NCBI GenBank assembly: GCA_028285495.1
Contig: JANQPB010000042.1
Coordinates: 62,001-126,000, forward strand
From: Acidimicrobiales bacterium
GTDB taxonomy: Bacteria > Actinomycetota > Acidimicrobiia > Acidimicrobiales > SZUA-35
Direction: 5' to 3'
Length of the DNA: 64,000 nt
Below are positions 26,036 to 33,807 of this stretch, one piece after another. A program made the translations under genes and the position numbers. Below the pieces are notes generated by a model. It was not told the DNA's origin. It was given only the letters and a program-made list of their open reading frames with translations, and searched no databases. The first letter of the stretch is position 1; every line of letters begins with the position of its first letter.

Positions 26036-26946
26036 GCAACACGGTCGGCCGGGCCGACGACGCGGCCGTCGACGACGCCGTCCCGCCCGCCTCGGCTGCG
26101 TTCGATCTCGGACCATGGTTCGAGGTCGACGGCCGCGACCTGCCCTGGCGCGAGACCCGCGACCCGTGGGCCATCGTGGTGGCCGAGCTGATGCTCCAGC
26201 AGACCCAGGTCGACCGGGTCATCCCCCGCTGGCATCGCTTCCTCGACCGCTTCCCGACCATCGAGGCCGCAGCCACCGCGCCCCGCGGCGACCTGATCGA
26301 CGAGTGGTCAGGCCTCGGCTACAACCGGCGGGCGGTCAATCTCCACCGGCTGGCCGAGGCCGTGGTTGGCGAGCACGGCGGACGGTTCCCCGCCGATCGC
26401 CACGCACTCGAGGCGCTGCCCGGCATCGGCCCCTACACGTCCCGGGCCATCCTCGTGTTCGCCTTCGAGCGGTCGGAGGCCGTGCTCGACACCAACGTGG
26501 CCCGCATCCTGGCCCGGACCGGCGGCCGATCGCTGACCAGGACCGAGGCCCAGCGCCTGGCCGATGCCGCCATCGGCCCCGACCCGTGGGTGCACAACCA
26601 GGCCATGCTCGACGTCGGCGCCCGGTTCTGCCGGCCCCGCGACCCCGGCTGCGCCGAGTGTCCGTTGCGGACCCGGTGCCGCTGGGCGGTCGACGGTCGC
26701 CCCGAGCCGGACCCCGCGGTCGGCTCGGCCGCCGTCTCGGTGCGGCAGTCGACGTTCGAGGGCAGCGACCGGCAGGGCCGGGGTCGGCTGGTCCGGGCCA
26801 TGCGGTCCGGCCCCGTCGCCAACGATCGGCTGGCCGTCGTCATGGGCTGGCCGGACGAGCCCGAGCGGGCGCGCCGGGTGGCGGCCACGCTCGTGACCGA
26901 CGGCCTGGCGGTCGACGACGGCGAGGGTCTGCGCCTCCCGGGCTGA
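26032..26946 (+). CDS. mutY: A/G-specific adenine glycosylase
   Basis: 304 residues if translation starts at CTG 26032, which overlaps the MaoC stop as CTGA; no ATG, GTG or TTG lies in frame before the essential N-terminal region, and the first GTG (about 26176) would delete the conserved LPWR segment. The enzyme removes A opposite 8-oxoguanine. It has the catalytic AELMLQQTQV Glu, the helix-hairpin-helix LPGIGPYTSRAILVFAF with VLDTNVARI Asp, and the Fe-S cluster C-x6-C-x2-C-x5-C (CRPRDPGCAECPLRTRC). The C-terminal NUDIX-like domain is absent or replaced by a short winged segment. Confidence 0.9.
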   Translation: MSNTVGRADDAAVDDAVPPASAAFDLGPWFEVDGRDLPWRETRDPWAIVVAELMLQQTQVDRVIPRWHRFLDRFPTIEAAATAPRGDLIDEWSGLGYNRRAVNLHRLAEAVVGEHGGRFPADRHALEALPGIGPYTSRAILVFAFERSEAVLDTNVARILARTGGRSLTRTEAQRLADAAIGPDPWVHNQAMLDVGARFCRPRDPGCAECPLRTRCRWAVDGRPEPDPAVGSAAVSVRQSTFEGSDRQGRGRLVRAMRSGPVANDRLAVVMGWPDEPERARRVAATLVTDGLAVDDGEGLRLPG

Positions 26947-26965
26947 TCCCGCCCGGCCCGGACGA

Positions 26966-27496
26966 TCAGCCCGCCGTCAGGCGCTCGACCAGCGTCTCGA
27001 CGGCCTTCTCGGCGATCGTCCGCATCTCGTCGTCGGTCCGGTCCTGGATCGGGTGCTCGACGAAGACCCGGGGCGGCTGGAAGCCGAGGGCCTCACCCTG
27101 CTGCTGCGCGGCGTCGACGAACACGCTCGAGGCGACGAACACCCCGGGAACGCCCCGGCGCTCGATGTCGGTGATGTCGTGCACACTGCACGACGTGCAC
27201 GAGCCTCAATCGGCGAGCGCCTCGATCACCGCATCGCAGTTGGCGGCGATCTCGTGGCGCAGGTCGACGGGCGCCGGTTTGGTGAAGGTCGGCTTGGCAT
27301 AGCGGGTCACGTTGGCCCCGCGCTCGACGAGCAACTCCTCGAGCCGGTCGAGGAAGACGTCGCCCCGCGGCTTGGTGATGTCGAGCAGACCGACCGTCTT
27401 GCCCTCGATCGACGCCACCCGGTCGGCGCCGGGGAACCCCGCCGCCTCCTTGCCGGTCGTCGGGTCGAGGACGATGGTCGTCCGGTTCTCGCTCAT
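26966..27496 (-). CDS. UGSC-motif selenoprotein
   Basis: Reading TGA at 27206-27208 as selenocysteine gives 176 residues with Sec97 in the motif U-G-S-C-T-S-C-S-V. The part before (96 residues, ATG with GAGGAG site) ends in AANCDAVIEALAD; the part after continues HDITDIERRGVPGVFVASSVF and ends VETLVERLTAG, with no break in coding character. I recall a family annotated as UGSC family (seleno)proteins with either U or C at this position; this fits it. A strong hairpin follows the TGA. It is cotranscribed with a thioredoxin-domain fusion protein upstream (50-nt gap), suggesting a redox pair. Reaction unknown. Confidence 0.85.
27176..27194 (-). promoter_or_regulatory. Bacterial SECIS-like hairpin after the TGA of the UGSC gene
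   Basis: On the minus strand GTCGTGCA (27194-27187) pairs perfectly with TGCACGAC (27183-27176) around a 3-nt loop GTG that starts 20 nt after the TGA. Size, spacing and a GU-starting loop match the hairpin in the UPWC gene. A competing 8-bp hairpin starts earlier (TCGTGCAC with GTGCACGA), so the region can fold in two ways. Confidence 0.7.
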
Positions 27497-27546
27497 GGTG
27501 TGGTGTGGCTCCTCTCGGCCATTGACGGGTCAGGACGGGTTCGGGT

Positions 27547-28998
27547 TCATGGGGTGATCTCGACGGTGACCGGCTCGCTGCCCTTCGGGCCGCCGACCCA
27601 GCCGCCGACGACGGCCGAGAACAGCCCGGCGTCGCCGCCGGCGTGCACGATCTGCAGGCCGCCGGGGCGGAACTTGGGCACGGTGGCCCCGGCCGCGAAG
27701 TCGGGGAGGCCCTCGTCGATGCCGTCGGTGCCGCGCAGCATCGGGTCGGCCTCGAGCATCAGCAGGCCCTCGAGCTCGGTCCGGAACCGGCTGCGGTCCC
27801 AGCCGGCCTCACGGAAGATCCGGCCGTGCTCGGGGCCGACGATCAGCATGGCGTCCATCCCCATCGCAAGCTTCGGGTTGGCCTGGGCCCGCAGCACGGC
27901 GGCCATGGAACGCACGAGCGACTCGGGGGTCCGCGACAGCTGGTCGACGATGGCGTTCGGGCCGTGACCGGCGAACAGGGTCAGGGCGTCGGTGCCCTCG
28001 GCGAGGCCCCGCTCGACCGACAGGGGAGCGAAGGGCGAGTCGTGCTCCCGCTCGGCGAAGCACAGGCCGAGCTTGCTCGGCGAGCCGATCGCCGACATGT
28101 CGACCCCGCCGGGCTTGCCGCCACCGAGGTTGCGGATCACGAGCTGCAGGGCCCGGCCGATCGTCGAGTTGGCCCTGGTGCCCTGGCCGAGCACGTTGCC
28201 GGCGGCGTTGAGCCCGATGCGGCCGGCGATGGGCCCGTTGACCACGATGATCGGGCCCGAGAAGTAGGTGGTGGCCAGCAGGCCGTGCATGTTGAAGTCC
28301 TCGGTGCAGGCCGCCTCGACCGCGGTGAGCACCACCGGTAGGTACTCGGGTCGGCAGCCGGCCATCACCGCGTTGATCGCCACCTGCTCGACCGTCACCT
28401 CGGCCAGGTCGGGGGGCACGGTGGCCACGGTCTCGTCCGGGGCCCTCGTCGTGCCCTCCAGCATCCGCAGCACCCGGGCCTCGGTCGGCGTGACCACCGG
28501 TAGCCCGTCGGTCCAGCCCCGGTCGAACGCGGCCTCGAACTCGTCCTCGAGGGCTGCGATCTCGATGCGCCGCGACCGCAGGTTGGAGCCGCCGAAGCGG
28601 GCGAGCAACTCGTCGGCCAGCGACGGGTCGACCGAGAGCGAGCCGCAGCCCGGCCGCATCTCGGGCAGGTCGGTGCCGAGGTCGTCGACGGAGGTGAACG
28701 CCCGCCACTGCTCGCGGGACCAGCCGACGATCCGCTCGACCTCGACGCCATCCTCCACCCGGAGCAGGGTCGGCACGGTCTCGATCTCGTGGTGCCACGA
28801 CACGGTCAGATCGGTGTCGTCGACGACATCGCCCTCGATGCCGGGGAAGCTGGGGTCGTCCTGGGTGTAGACCGTCAGGTGCGGCCCGTCGCCGGCCAAC
28901 CGATCGAGGACCGGGACGACCAGCTCACAGGTCGGGCAGTCGCGTTTCACGACGGCGACGAGCCCGTCCGGCAGGGTCGGTCGATCGATGGTCGTCAC
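27547..28998 (-). CDS. Thioredoxin-domain fusion protein, partner of the UGSC selenoprotein
   Basis: 483 residues from a GTG at 28998 with AGGGGG 8 nt upstream; a longer in-frame start was rejected as it has Gly/Arg-rich sequence. Residues 10-105 look like a thioredoxin fold: VVKRDCPTCELVVPVLDRL with C21-P-T-C24, and a later ETVPTLLRVEDGVEVERIVG with cis-Pro. The following 370 residues form an unfamiliar domain with conserved-looking blocks GWTDGLPVVTPTEARVL, AINAVMAGCRPEYLPVVLTA and RANSTIGRALQLVIRNLGGG. The first gene of the operon, 50 nt ahead of the UGSC gene. It may reduce the Sec/Cys centre of its partner (inference). Confidence 0.75.
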   Translation of the reverse strand: MTTIDRPTLPDGLVAVVKRDCPTCELVVPVLDRLAGDGPHLTVYTQDDPSFPGIEGDVVDDTDLTVSWHHEIETVPTLLRVEDGVEVERIVGWSREQWRAFTSVDDLGTDLPEMRPGCGSLSVDPSLADELLARFGGSNLRSRRIEIAALEDEFEAAFDRGWTDGLPVVTPTEARVLRMLEGTTRAPDETVATVPPDLAEVTVEQVAINAVMAGCRPEYLPVVLTAVEAACTEDFNMHGLLATTYFSGPIIVVNGPIAGRIGLNAAGNVLGQGTRANSTIGRALQLVIRNLGGGKPGGVDMSAIGSPSKLGLCFAEREHDSPFAPLSVERGLAEGTDALTLFAGHGPNAIVDQLSRTPESLVRSMAAVLRAQANPKLAMGMDAMLIVGPEHGRIFREAGWDRSRFRTELEGLLMLEADPMLRGTDGIDEGLPDFAAGATVPKFRPGGLQIVHAGGDAGLFSAVVGGWVGGPKGSEPVTVEITP

Positions 28999-29212
28999 GC
29001 GTTGAGCCCCCTGGTGCCTGCGGCCGATGCGGGCGCCGGCCGTTCCTCCGACAACGCTATTCGCTCCGGTGCGGCCCGGTCGAGCCACGGTGGTGGTCGG
29101 CCCCGAGCCGGGAGCGGGACCTGAGACCTTGTTCACAGCGCTTCACCGGCCCCGTGGGCCATGCACTACCCTCGCTGGACAATCCGGGGACGCAACAAGG
29201 GGACGGCGACGG

Positions 29213-30082
29213 ATGATGCTCGACATCACGTTCTACGGCGTCCGGGGCTCGACCCCCTGCAGCGGTCACCACGTCGCCCGGTACGGCGGGAACACGTCGT
29301 GTGTCGTCGTGTCCGTCCCCGGCGAGCCGCCGATCATCTGCGACCTGGGGACCGGCCTCCGCTACTTCGGGGCCGACGTCGGCCGCCGGCCCGACTCCGG
29401 ACCGTTCCGGGCCACCGCATTGGTCACCCACCTGCACTGGGATCATGTCCAGGGTCTGCCGTTCTTCGCGCCGGTCCTCGATCCGGCGGCTCAGCTCGAG
29501 GTGATCGGGCCGATCCAGGACGACCGGTCGCTCGAGGACGCCATGTGCGAGGCGATCTCGCCGCCGATGTTCCCGATCCCGCTGGCCGACCTCCCCGGCC
29601 GGATCACCTTCCGCGAGCTCGGCCGCACGTGCCTGTCGGTCGGTTCGGCCATCGTCTCGGTGTTCGACGTCCCCCACGTCGGGCCGACCAACGGCTACCG
29701 GATCGACGCCGGCCGGGCCTCGGTCGCATACATGAGCGACTTCCAGCAGCCGATCGTCGACAACGGTGAGCCACCGGTTCCCCCCGGCGTGCTCGATGCC
29801 ATCCGTGGCGTCGACGTCCTGATCCACGACGCCCAGTACGACCACGACGAGTTCGCAACGAAGGCGACCTGGGGCCACTGCACGGTCACCTACGCCGTCG
29901 ACGTGGCCAGGGCCGCCGGGGCGAAGCGCCTGGTGCTGTTCCACCACGATCCGCTGCACGACGACGAGTGGATCGACCGGGCCGTGGCCGAGGCGGCCGA
30001 CCGGGCGGACGGCGCCGTCGAGGTGATGGCCGCCCGCGAGGGGCTGGTGCTCCGGTCGGAGACCGTCGGGGGCGAGCCCTAG
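29213..30082 (+). CDS. Metallo-beta-lactamase-fold hydrolase (RNase Z/PhnP-like group)
   Basis: 289 residues from the first of two ATG codons. The N-terminus MLDITFYGVRGSTPCSGHHV and TSCVVVSV with ICDLGTGL belong to the MBL group near PhnP/RNase Z and cyclic-nucleotide-dependent phosphodiesterase-like proteins. Metal ligands: THLHWDHVQG, the later VPHVGPTNGY, SDFQ and the final VLFHHDPLHDD. Probably a cytosolic phosphodiesterase; substrate unknown. Confidence 0.85.
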   Translation: MMLDITFYGVRGSTPCSGHHVARYGGNTSCVVVSVPGEPPIICDLGTGLRYFGADVGRRPDSGPFRATALVTHLHWDHVQGLPFFAPVLDPAAQLEVIGPIQDDRSLEDAMCEAISPPMFPIPLADLPGRITFRELGRTCLSVGSAIVSVFDVPHVGPTNGYRIDAGRASVAYMSDFQQPIVDNGEPPVPPGVLDAIRGVDVLIHDAQYDHDEFATKATWGHCTVTYAVDVARAAGAKRLVLFHHDPLHDDEWIDRAVAEAADRADGAVEVMAAREGLVLRSETVGGEP

Positions 30083-30216
30083 CTCCCGTCGGCACCGCCG
30101 GCCGGCGGAGCCCGGGGTTGCTTGCGCGTCGAGCGGGCTCGTCCGTACGATCGGGCCGTTCGCAGCCGCGAGCAGCGGGGGAGACCCGCGAACGACCGCA
30201 GGCGAAAGGGCCCCGG

Positions 30217-30720
30217 ATGTCGCAGAACCAGGATGACCACCCGACCATCGACCCGGCGCTGTTCCGCCAGGTGCTCGGTCACTTCCCGACCGGGGTCACC
30301 GTGGTCACCGCTGCCGGCGCCGATGGGCCGGTCGGCGTGGCCATCGGTTCGTTCGCGTCGATCTCGCTCGACCCGCCCCTCGTCGGGTTCTTCCTCGGCA
30401 CCGGGTCGGGTAGCTGGGCCCCGATGCACGAGGCAGGGCACTTCTGCGTCAACGTCCTGTGCGCCGACCAGCAGGAGCTGTGTGGGGTGATGGCATCGAA
30501 GGCCGAGGACAAGTTCGACGGCGTCTCCTGGGAAGCGGCGGCCGACACCGGGGCCCCGATCCTCCCGGGCGTCCACGCCGCCATCGACTGCGCGATCGCC
30601 CAGGTCGTCGAGCTCGGCGACCACAACCTGATCGTCGGGCGGGTCCTCAGCCTCGAGCCGCGCCGCGACGCCCCACCGATGGTGTTCTACAAGGGGCAGT
30701 ACGGCTCATTCGGCGGGTAG
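30217..30720 (+). CDS. Flavin reductase domain protein
   Basis: 167 residues, one split-barrel flavin reductase domain: FRQVLGHFPTGVTVVTA, GVAIGSFASISLDPPLVGFF, the FCVNVLCADQQELCGVMAS segment and DHNLIVGRVLSLE. These reduce FMN/FAD with NAD(P)H and serve two-component monooxygenases, but no monooxygenase is adjacent. Confidence 0.9.
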   Translation: MSQNQDDHPTIDPALFRQVLGHFPTGVTVVTAAGADGPVGVAIGSFASISLDPPLVGFFLGTGSGSWAPMHEAGHFCVNVLCADQQELCGVMASKAEDKFDGVSWEAAADTGAPILPGVHAAIDCAIAQVVELGDHNLIVGRVLSLEPRRDAPPMVFYKGQYGSFGG

Positions 30721-30814
30721 ATCCCATCAGCGCCGCCGGCCGGCCTCCGTGATTCCCTGAACCGGACGGCGTCTCGTCCGACGCCGGTTCGGCTCAGGCG
30801 GAGGACACGGCACG

Positions 30815-31780
30815 GTGCAGGCGGGGATCGCACGGAGTCTCGCTCGATCGGATCGCCCGGTCGGGCCGGTCGAGGTCGACCTGCGCTGGCTCGTCCCCGC
30901 CGCCGGCTCGTTGCTCGCCCTGGCCGCGCTGGCCCCGAGCGGGCTGGCACTGCTGGCCTTCCTCGGGCTCGTCATCGCGCTGCACGAGGCCGGCCACTTC
31001 GTCGTCGCCCGCCGCAGCGGCATGCAACCGACCGAGTTCTTCTGGGGCTTCGGGCCGTCGCTGCTGTCGGTTCGGATCGGCTCGTGCCGCTACGGGATCC
31101 GGGCGCTGTTCCTCGGCGGGTTCGTCCGGCTCGAGGGCATGACGCCGACGTCGACGCTGCCGGACGGCTTCGACGAGGCCGGGACGTATCGGGCGGCCAG
31201 CCACCGGGCGCGGCTGGCGACGATCCTGGCCGGCCCCGGGGTCAACCTGGCGACCGGCTGGCTCGCCTTCGCCGGCGGCCGGGTGGCGGCCGGCGGCTCG
31301 CCCGGCTCGGCCCTGATCCGGGGACTGGGCGACGTCGTCGCAGTGGTCGAAGCCACCGCCTGGTCGCTCTGGACGCTCGGGGCGAACCTCGGTGGCTACG
31401 TCCAGGCGGTGCTGGACCCCTCCGGCGAGGCCGCGGCCCCGGTCCGCTTCCTCTCGCCGGTGGCCCAGGCCCAGACCAGTCGGCTGGCGATCGAGCTCGG
31501 CCCCGATGTCGTCCTGCAGTGGTTCGGGATCCTGTCGGTCGCCGTCGGCATCATCAACCTCGTACCGCTGCCCCCGCTCGACGGCGGCCATGCGGTCGTC
31601 GCCGCGGTCGAGGGCGCGCTCGGCCGCCTCGGTCGGGGTGAGCACGTCCGCCTCGACGCCAACCGGCTGGTGCCCGTTGCCTGGGCGACGATCGTCGTGC
31701 TGGTGGCCCTGTCGGTCAGTGCGCTGGTGCTCGACCTGCGCGACCTGGCACAGGCGGCCGTTCCGGCTCAGCCGACGTAG
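30815..31780 (+). CDS. Site-2-type (M50) membrane zinc metalloprotease
   Basis: 321 residues from a GTG with GGAGGA 9 nt upstream. Metal-binding HEAGH lies in a membrane segment (LGLVIALHEAGHFVVARR) and the second motif LPPLDGGHA is near the C-terminus. The TFATTSGP-type core is present as SHRARLATILAGPGVNLATG. The PDZ domain that RseP/Rip1 proteins carry between the two motifs is not seen: about 110 residues there are mainly helical. It should cleave membrane-embedded substrates such as anti-sigma factors or signal peptides. Overlaps the convergent acyl-CoA dehydrogenase gene by 13 nt. Confidence 0.87.
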   Translation: MQAGIARSLARSDRPVGPVEVDLRWLVPAAGSLLALAALAPSGLALLAFLGLVIALHEAGHFVVARRSGMQPTEFFWGFGPSLLSVRIGSCRYGIRALFLGGFVRLEGMTPTSTLPDGFDEAGTYRAASHRARLATILAGPGVNLATGWLAFAGGRVAAGGSPGSALIRGLGDVVAVVEATAWSLWTLGANLGGYVQAVLDPSGEAAAPVRFLSPVAQAQTSRLAIELGPDVVLQWFGILSVAVGIINLVPLPPLDGGHAVVAAVEGALGRLGRGEHVRLDANRLVPVAWATIVVLVALSVSALVLDLRDLAQAAVPAQPT

Positions 31781-32931
31781 GAGCGCTTCGCCACCTCTTC
31801 GAGCATGACCTCGGTCGCCCCGCCGCCGATGGGCAGGATCCTGGCGTCCCGGTACATCCGCTCGATGGCCGACTCCCGCATGTAGCCCATGCCGCCGTGG
31901 AACTGAACGCAGTCGTACATGACCTCGTTGACGACCTCGCAGCCCCAGGCCTTGATCCCCGACATCTCCTTCACGTTGTCGTGGCCCTGCTCGCCGAGCC
32001 AGGCGGCGTGGTACATCGAGGCCCGGACGGCGTCGACCTTGGCCTGGTTCATCGCCATCCGCTGGCGGATCGCCCCGAGGTCGAACAGGTGGCCGCCGAA
32101 GGCGGGGCGGCTCTGGGTGTGGGCGTTGGTCATGTCGATGGCGGCCTGGGCCGCCCCGACCCCCATCCCGACGAGCACCATCCGCTCGTTCTGGAAGTTC
32201 TTCATCGTCTCGTAGAAGCCGCGGTGGGGGGTGCCGAGCAGCTGGCTGTCCGGTACCCACACGTCGACGAGCGACAGCTCGGCGGTGTCGGAGCACCGCC
32301 AGCCGTGCTTGTCGAGCTTCTTGGCCACGGTGAAGCCCTCGGTGCCGGCCGGGACGAGGAACATCGAGATGCCGTACTTGTTGTCGGTGTCGGTCTTGGC
32401 CGCCACGATCGTCATGTCGCCGTAGACGGCGTTGGTGATGAAGGTCTTCGAGCCGTTGATCCGCCAGCCGTCGCCGTCCTTGACCGCCTTGGTCCGGATC
32501 CCGGCCACGTCGGAGCCGGCGTCCGGCTCGGACACACCGATCGACAGGATCGTCTCGCCCGACAGCACGCCCGGCATCCACTGCTCGAGCTGCTCGGGTG
32601 ATCCTGAGTTGACCAGGTGGGGGCCGGCCATGTCGGTGTGGACCAGCACGGTCACGTCGAACCCGGCGAACGTCGAGGCGCCGAGGGCCTCCGAGAACGT
32701 GGCCGAGGCCAGCGGCCCCATCCCGAGGCCGCCGAGCTCCTCGGGCACCCGCAGGCCGAGCATCCCGAGCGAGCCCATCTGACGCAGGATCTCGCGGGGG
32801 ACCTTGCCCTCGTCCTCCCACTGCTCGCCCTTCGGCATGACCTCGTTGCTCACGAACTCGACGGTCGAGTCGTAGATCGCCTGCAGCTCGTCGCTCATGT
32901 AGGCGTTGCGGTGTGACGTGCGCGGAGACAT
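31768..32931 (-). CDS. Acyl-CoA dehydrogenase
   Basis: 387 residues, normal length. It has the FAD/substrate segments LGMLGLRVPEELGGLG, ISIGVSEPDAGSDVAG, GWRINGSKTFITNAVYGD and the C-terminal VQFHGGMGYMRESAIERMYRDAR with the FAD-binding loop. It catalyses alpha,beta-dehydrogenation of an acyl-CoA with electron transfer flavoprotein as acceptor. The start at 32931 is supported by a TAGGTT hexamer exactly 6 nt ahead; the later ATG (MSDELQAIYD) has no ribosome site. Confidence 0.92.
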   Translation of the reverse strand: MSPRTSHRNAYMSDELQAIYDSTVEFVSNEVMPKGEQWEDEGKVPREILRQMGSLGMLGLRVPEELGGLGMGPLASATFSEALGASTFAGFDVTVLVHTDMAGPHLVNSGSPEQLEQWMPGVLSGETILSIGVSEPDAGSDVAGIRTKAVKDGDGWRINGSKTFITNAVYGDMTIVAAKTDTDNKYGISMFLVPAGTEGFTVAKKLDKHGWRCSDTAELSLVDVWVPDSQLLGTPHRGFYETMKNFQNERMVLVGMGVGAAQAAIDMTNAHTQSRPAFGGHLFDLGAIRQRMAMNQAKVDAVRASMYHAAWLGEQGHDNVKEMSGIKAWGCEVVNEVMYDCVQFHGGMGYMRESAIERMYRDARILPIGGGATEVMLEEVAKRSYVG

Positions 32932-32937
32932 CTCCTC

Positions 32938-32943
32938 AACCTA
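32938..32943 (-). promoter_or_regulatory. -10 element TAGGTT of the acyl-CoA dehydrogenase gene
   Basis: TAGGTT lies 6 nt before the ATG at 32931 (minus strand), consistent with a leaderless transcript. Confidence 0.55.
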
Positions 32944-33033
32944 GCTCCTCGCCAGATGGCGATCGGAATTCGGCCTGCGAAGCGCCCTGCGCATCGGCGG
33001 CGGCCGGGGTCCCGTCGATCGGAGGCGGGCCGC

Positions 33034-33039
33034 TACGGT
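33034..33039 (+). promoter_or_regulatory. -10 element TACGGT of the gamma-carbonic anhydrase gene
   Basis: TACGGT lies exactly 6 nt before the ATG at 33046. Confidence 0.55.
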
Positions 33040-33045
33040 GACCGG

Positions 33046-33564
33046 ATGGCCATCTACGCCCTCGGTGGGGACGAGCCCAGGATCGACCCGACCGCCTTCG
33101 TGCACCCGGACGCCACCATCATCGGCAAGGTCGAGGTCGGCGCCGGCTCGTCGATCTGGCCCCAGGCGGTCCTGCGAGGTGACCACAACTGGATCCGGGT
33201 GGGAGAGCGGACCTCGATCCAGGACGGCAGCGTCCTGCACGTGACCGCCGAGCACGAAACGGTGGTCGGCAGCGGGTCGGTCGTCGGCCACCTCGTCCAT
33301 CTCGAGGGCTGCACGATCGAGGACGGCGCCCTGTGCGGCAACGGCTCGATCATCCTGCACCGGGCCGTCGTGCGGACCGGTGCGGTCGTCGGGTCGAACG
33401 CGGTACTCCCGAACGACTTCGAGGTGCCGACCGGTGGCCTGGCCCTCGGCGTGCCGGCCAGGGTCAGGGAGGGGCGGGCCGACCCGGAGATGATCAGCTA
33501 CGCCGTCGAGCAGTACGTCGAGCGGGCGGTCCAGTACCGATCGCAGCTGCGCCGCCTGGCCTAG
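33046..33564 (+). CDS. Gamma-carbonic anhydrase family protein
   Basis: 172 residues of left-handed beta-helix hexapeptide repeats. The zinc-binding histidines appear at LHVTAEHETVVG and in GHLVHLEGC, the same layout as CamH-type trimeric enzymes. Asn/Arg/Gln residues of the active site (RGDHNWIRVGERTSIQD) are present. The C-terminal helix EMISYAVEQYVERAVQYR is usual. It is expected to hydrate CO2 or to be an acetyltransferase-like relative. Leaderless by promoter position. Confidence 0.9.
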   Translation: MAIYALGGDEPRIDPTAFVHPDATIIGKVEVGAGSSIWPQAVLRGDHNWIRVGERTSIQDGSVLHVTAEHETVVGSGSVVGHLVHLEGCTIEDGALCGNGSIILHRAVVRTGAVVGSNAVLPNDFEVPTGGLALGVPARVREGRADPEMISYAVEQYVERAVQYRSQLRRLA

Positions 33565-33665
33565 CACGGTGCTGAAGATCGCCGACGGGGTCTCGGCGTC
33601 CAGACCGGTGGAGGGGCGTCGAGCGCCCGTCATGTGGCTCTTTGCACCCTGCGAGGGGTCCCGAG

Positions 33666-33693
33666 TCACGGGTCGCGCTCGCGACTCCCGTGA
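33666..33693 (+). terminator. Hairpin between the carbonic anhydrase and sufB genes
   Basis: TCACGGG pairs with CCCGTGA and the inner TCGCG with CGCGA, with a 2-nt bulge and a tight loop. It may terminate the carbonic anhydrase transcript or belong to the sufB control region. No U-tract. Confidence 0.4.
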
Positions 33694-33732
33694 ATCCGGG
33701 CACCCGAGCACGCGCGACCAGACGGGGATTTG

Positions 33733-33755
33733 TTACTATCTGCGTAGTGGTAATT
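33733..33755 (+). promoter_or_regulatory. sufB promoter (-10 TACTAT) with inverted repeat ACTA-N6-TAGT
   Basis: An AT-rich segment in GC-rich surroundings. TACTAT (33734-33739) fits a -10, giving a leader of about 60 nt before the sufB ATG. Overlapping it is the inverted repeat ACTA-TCTGCG-TAGT, followed by GGTAATT. A similar TTAC...GTAGTG...AATT arrangement lies ahead of sufC2 (49655-49685), suggesting a shared Fe-S-responsive operator. No repressor gene is adjacent. Confidence 0.45.
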
Positions 33756-33807
33756 CCCCGCCTTGCCCGCCAAGGCACCGTCTCTCAGTGACCGCCCGGA
33801 GCGCAGG

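Noticed and set aside
26966..27186. Separate small gene starting at GTG 27186 or GTG 27184
   Set aside because: The preceding frame is in the same register and the join gives a known motif; the start lies inside the hairpin with no ribosome site.
30794..32821. 675-residue minus-strand frame
   Set aside because: Shadow across the acyl-CoA dehydrogenase and the M50 protease; no domain recognised.
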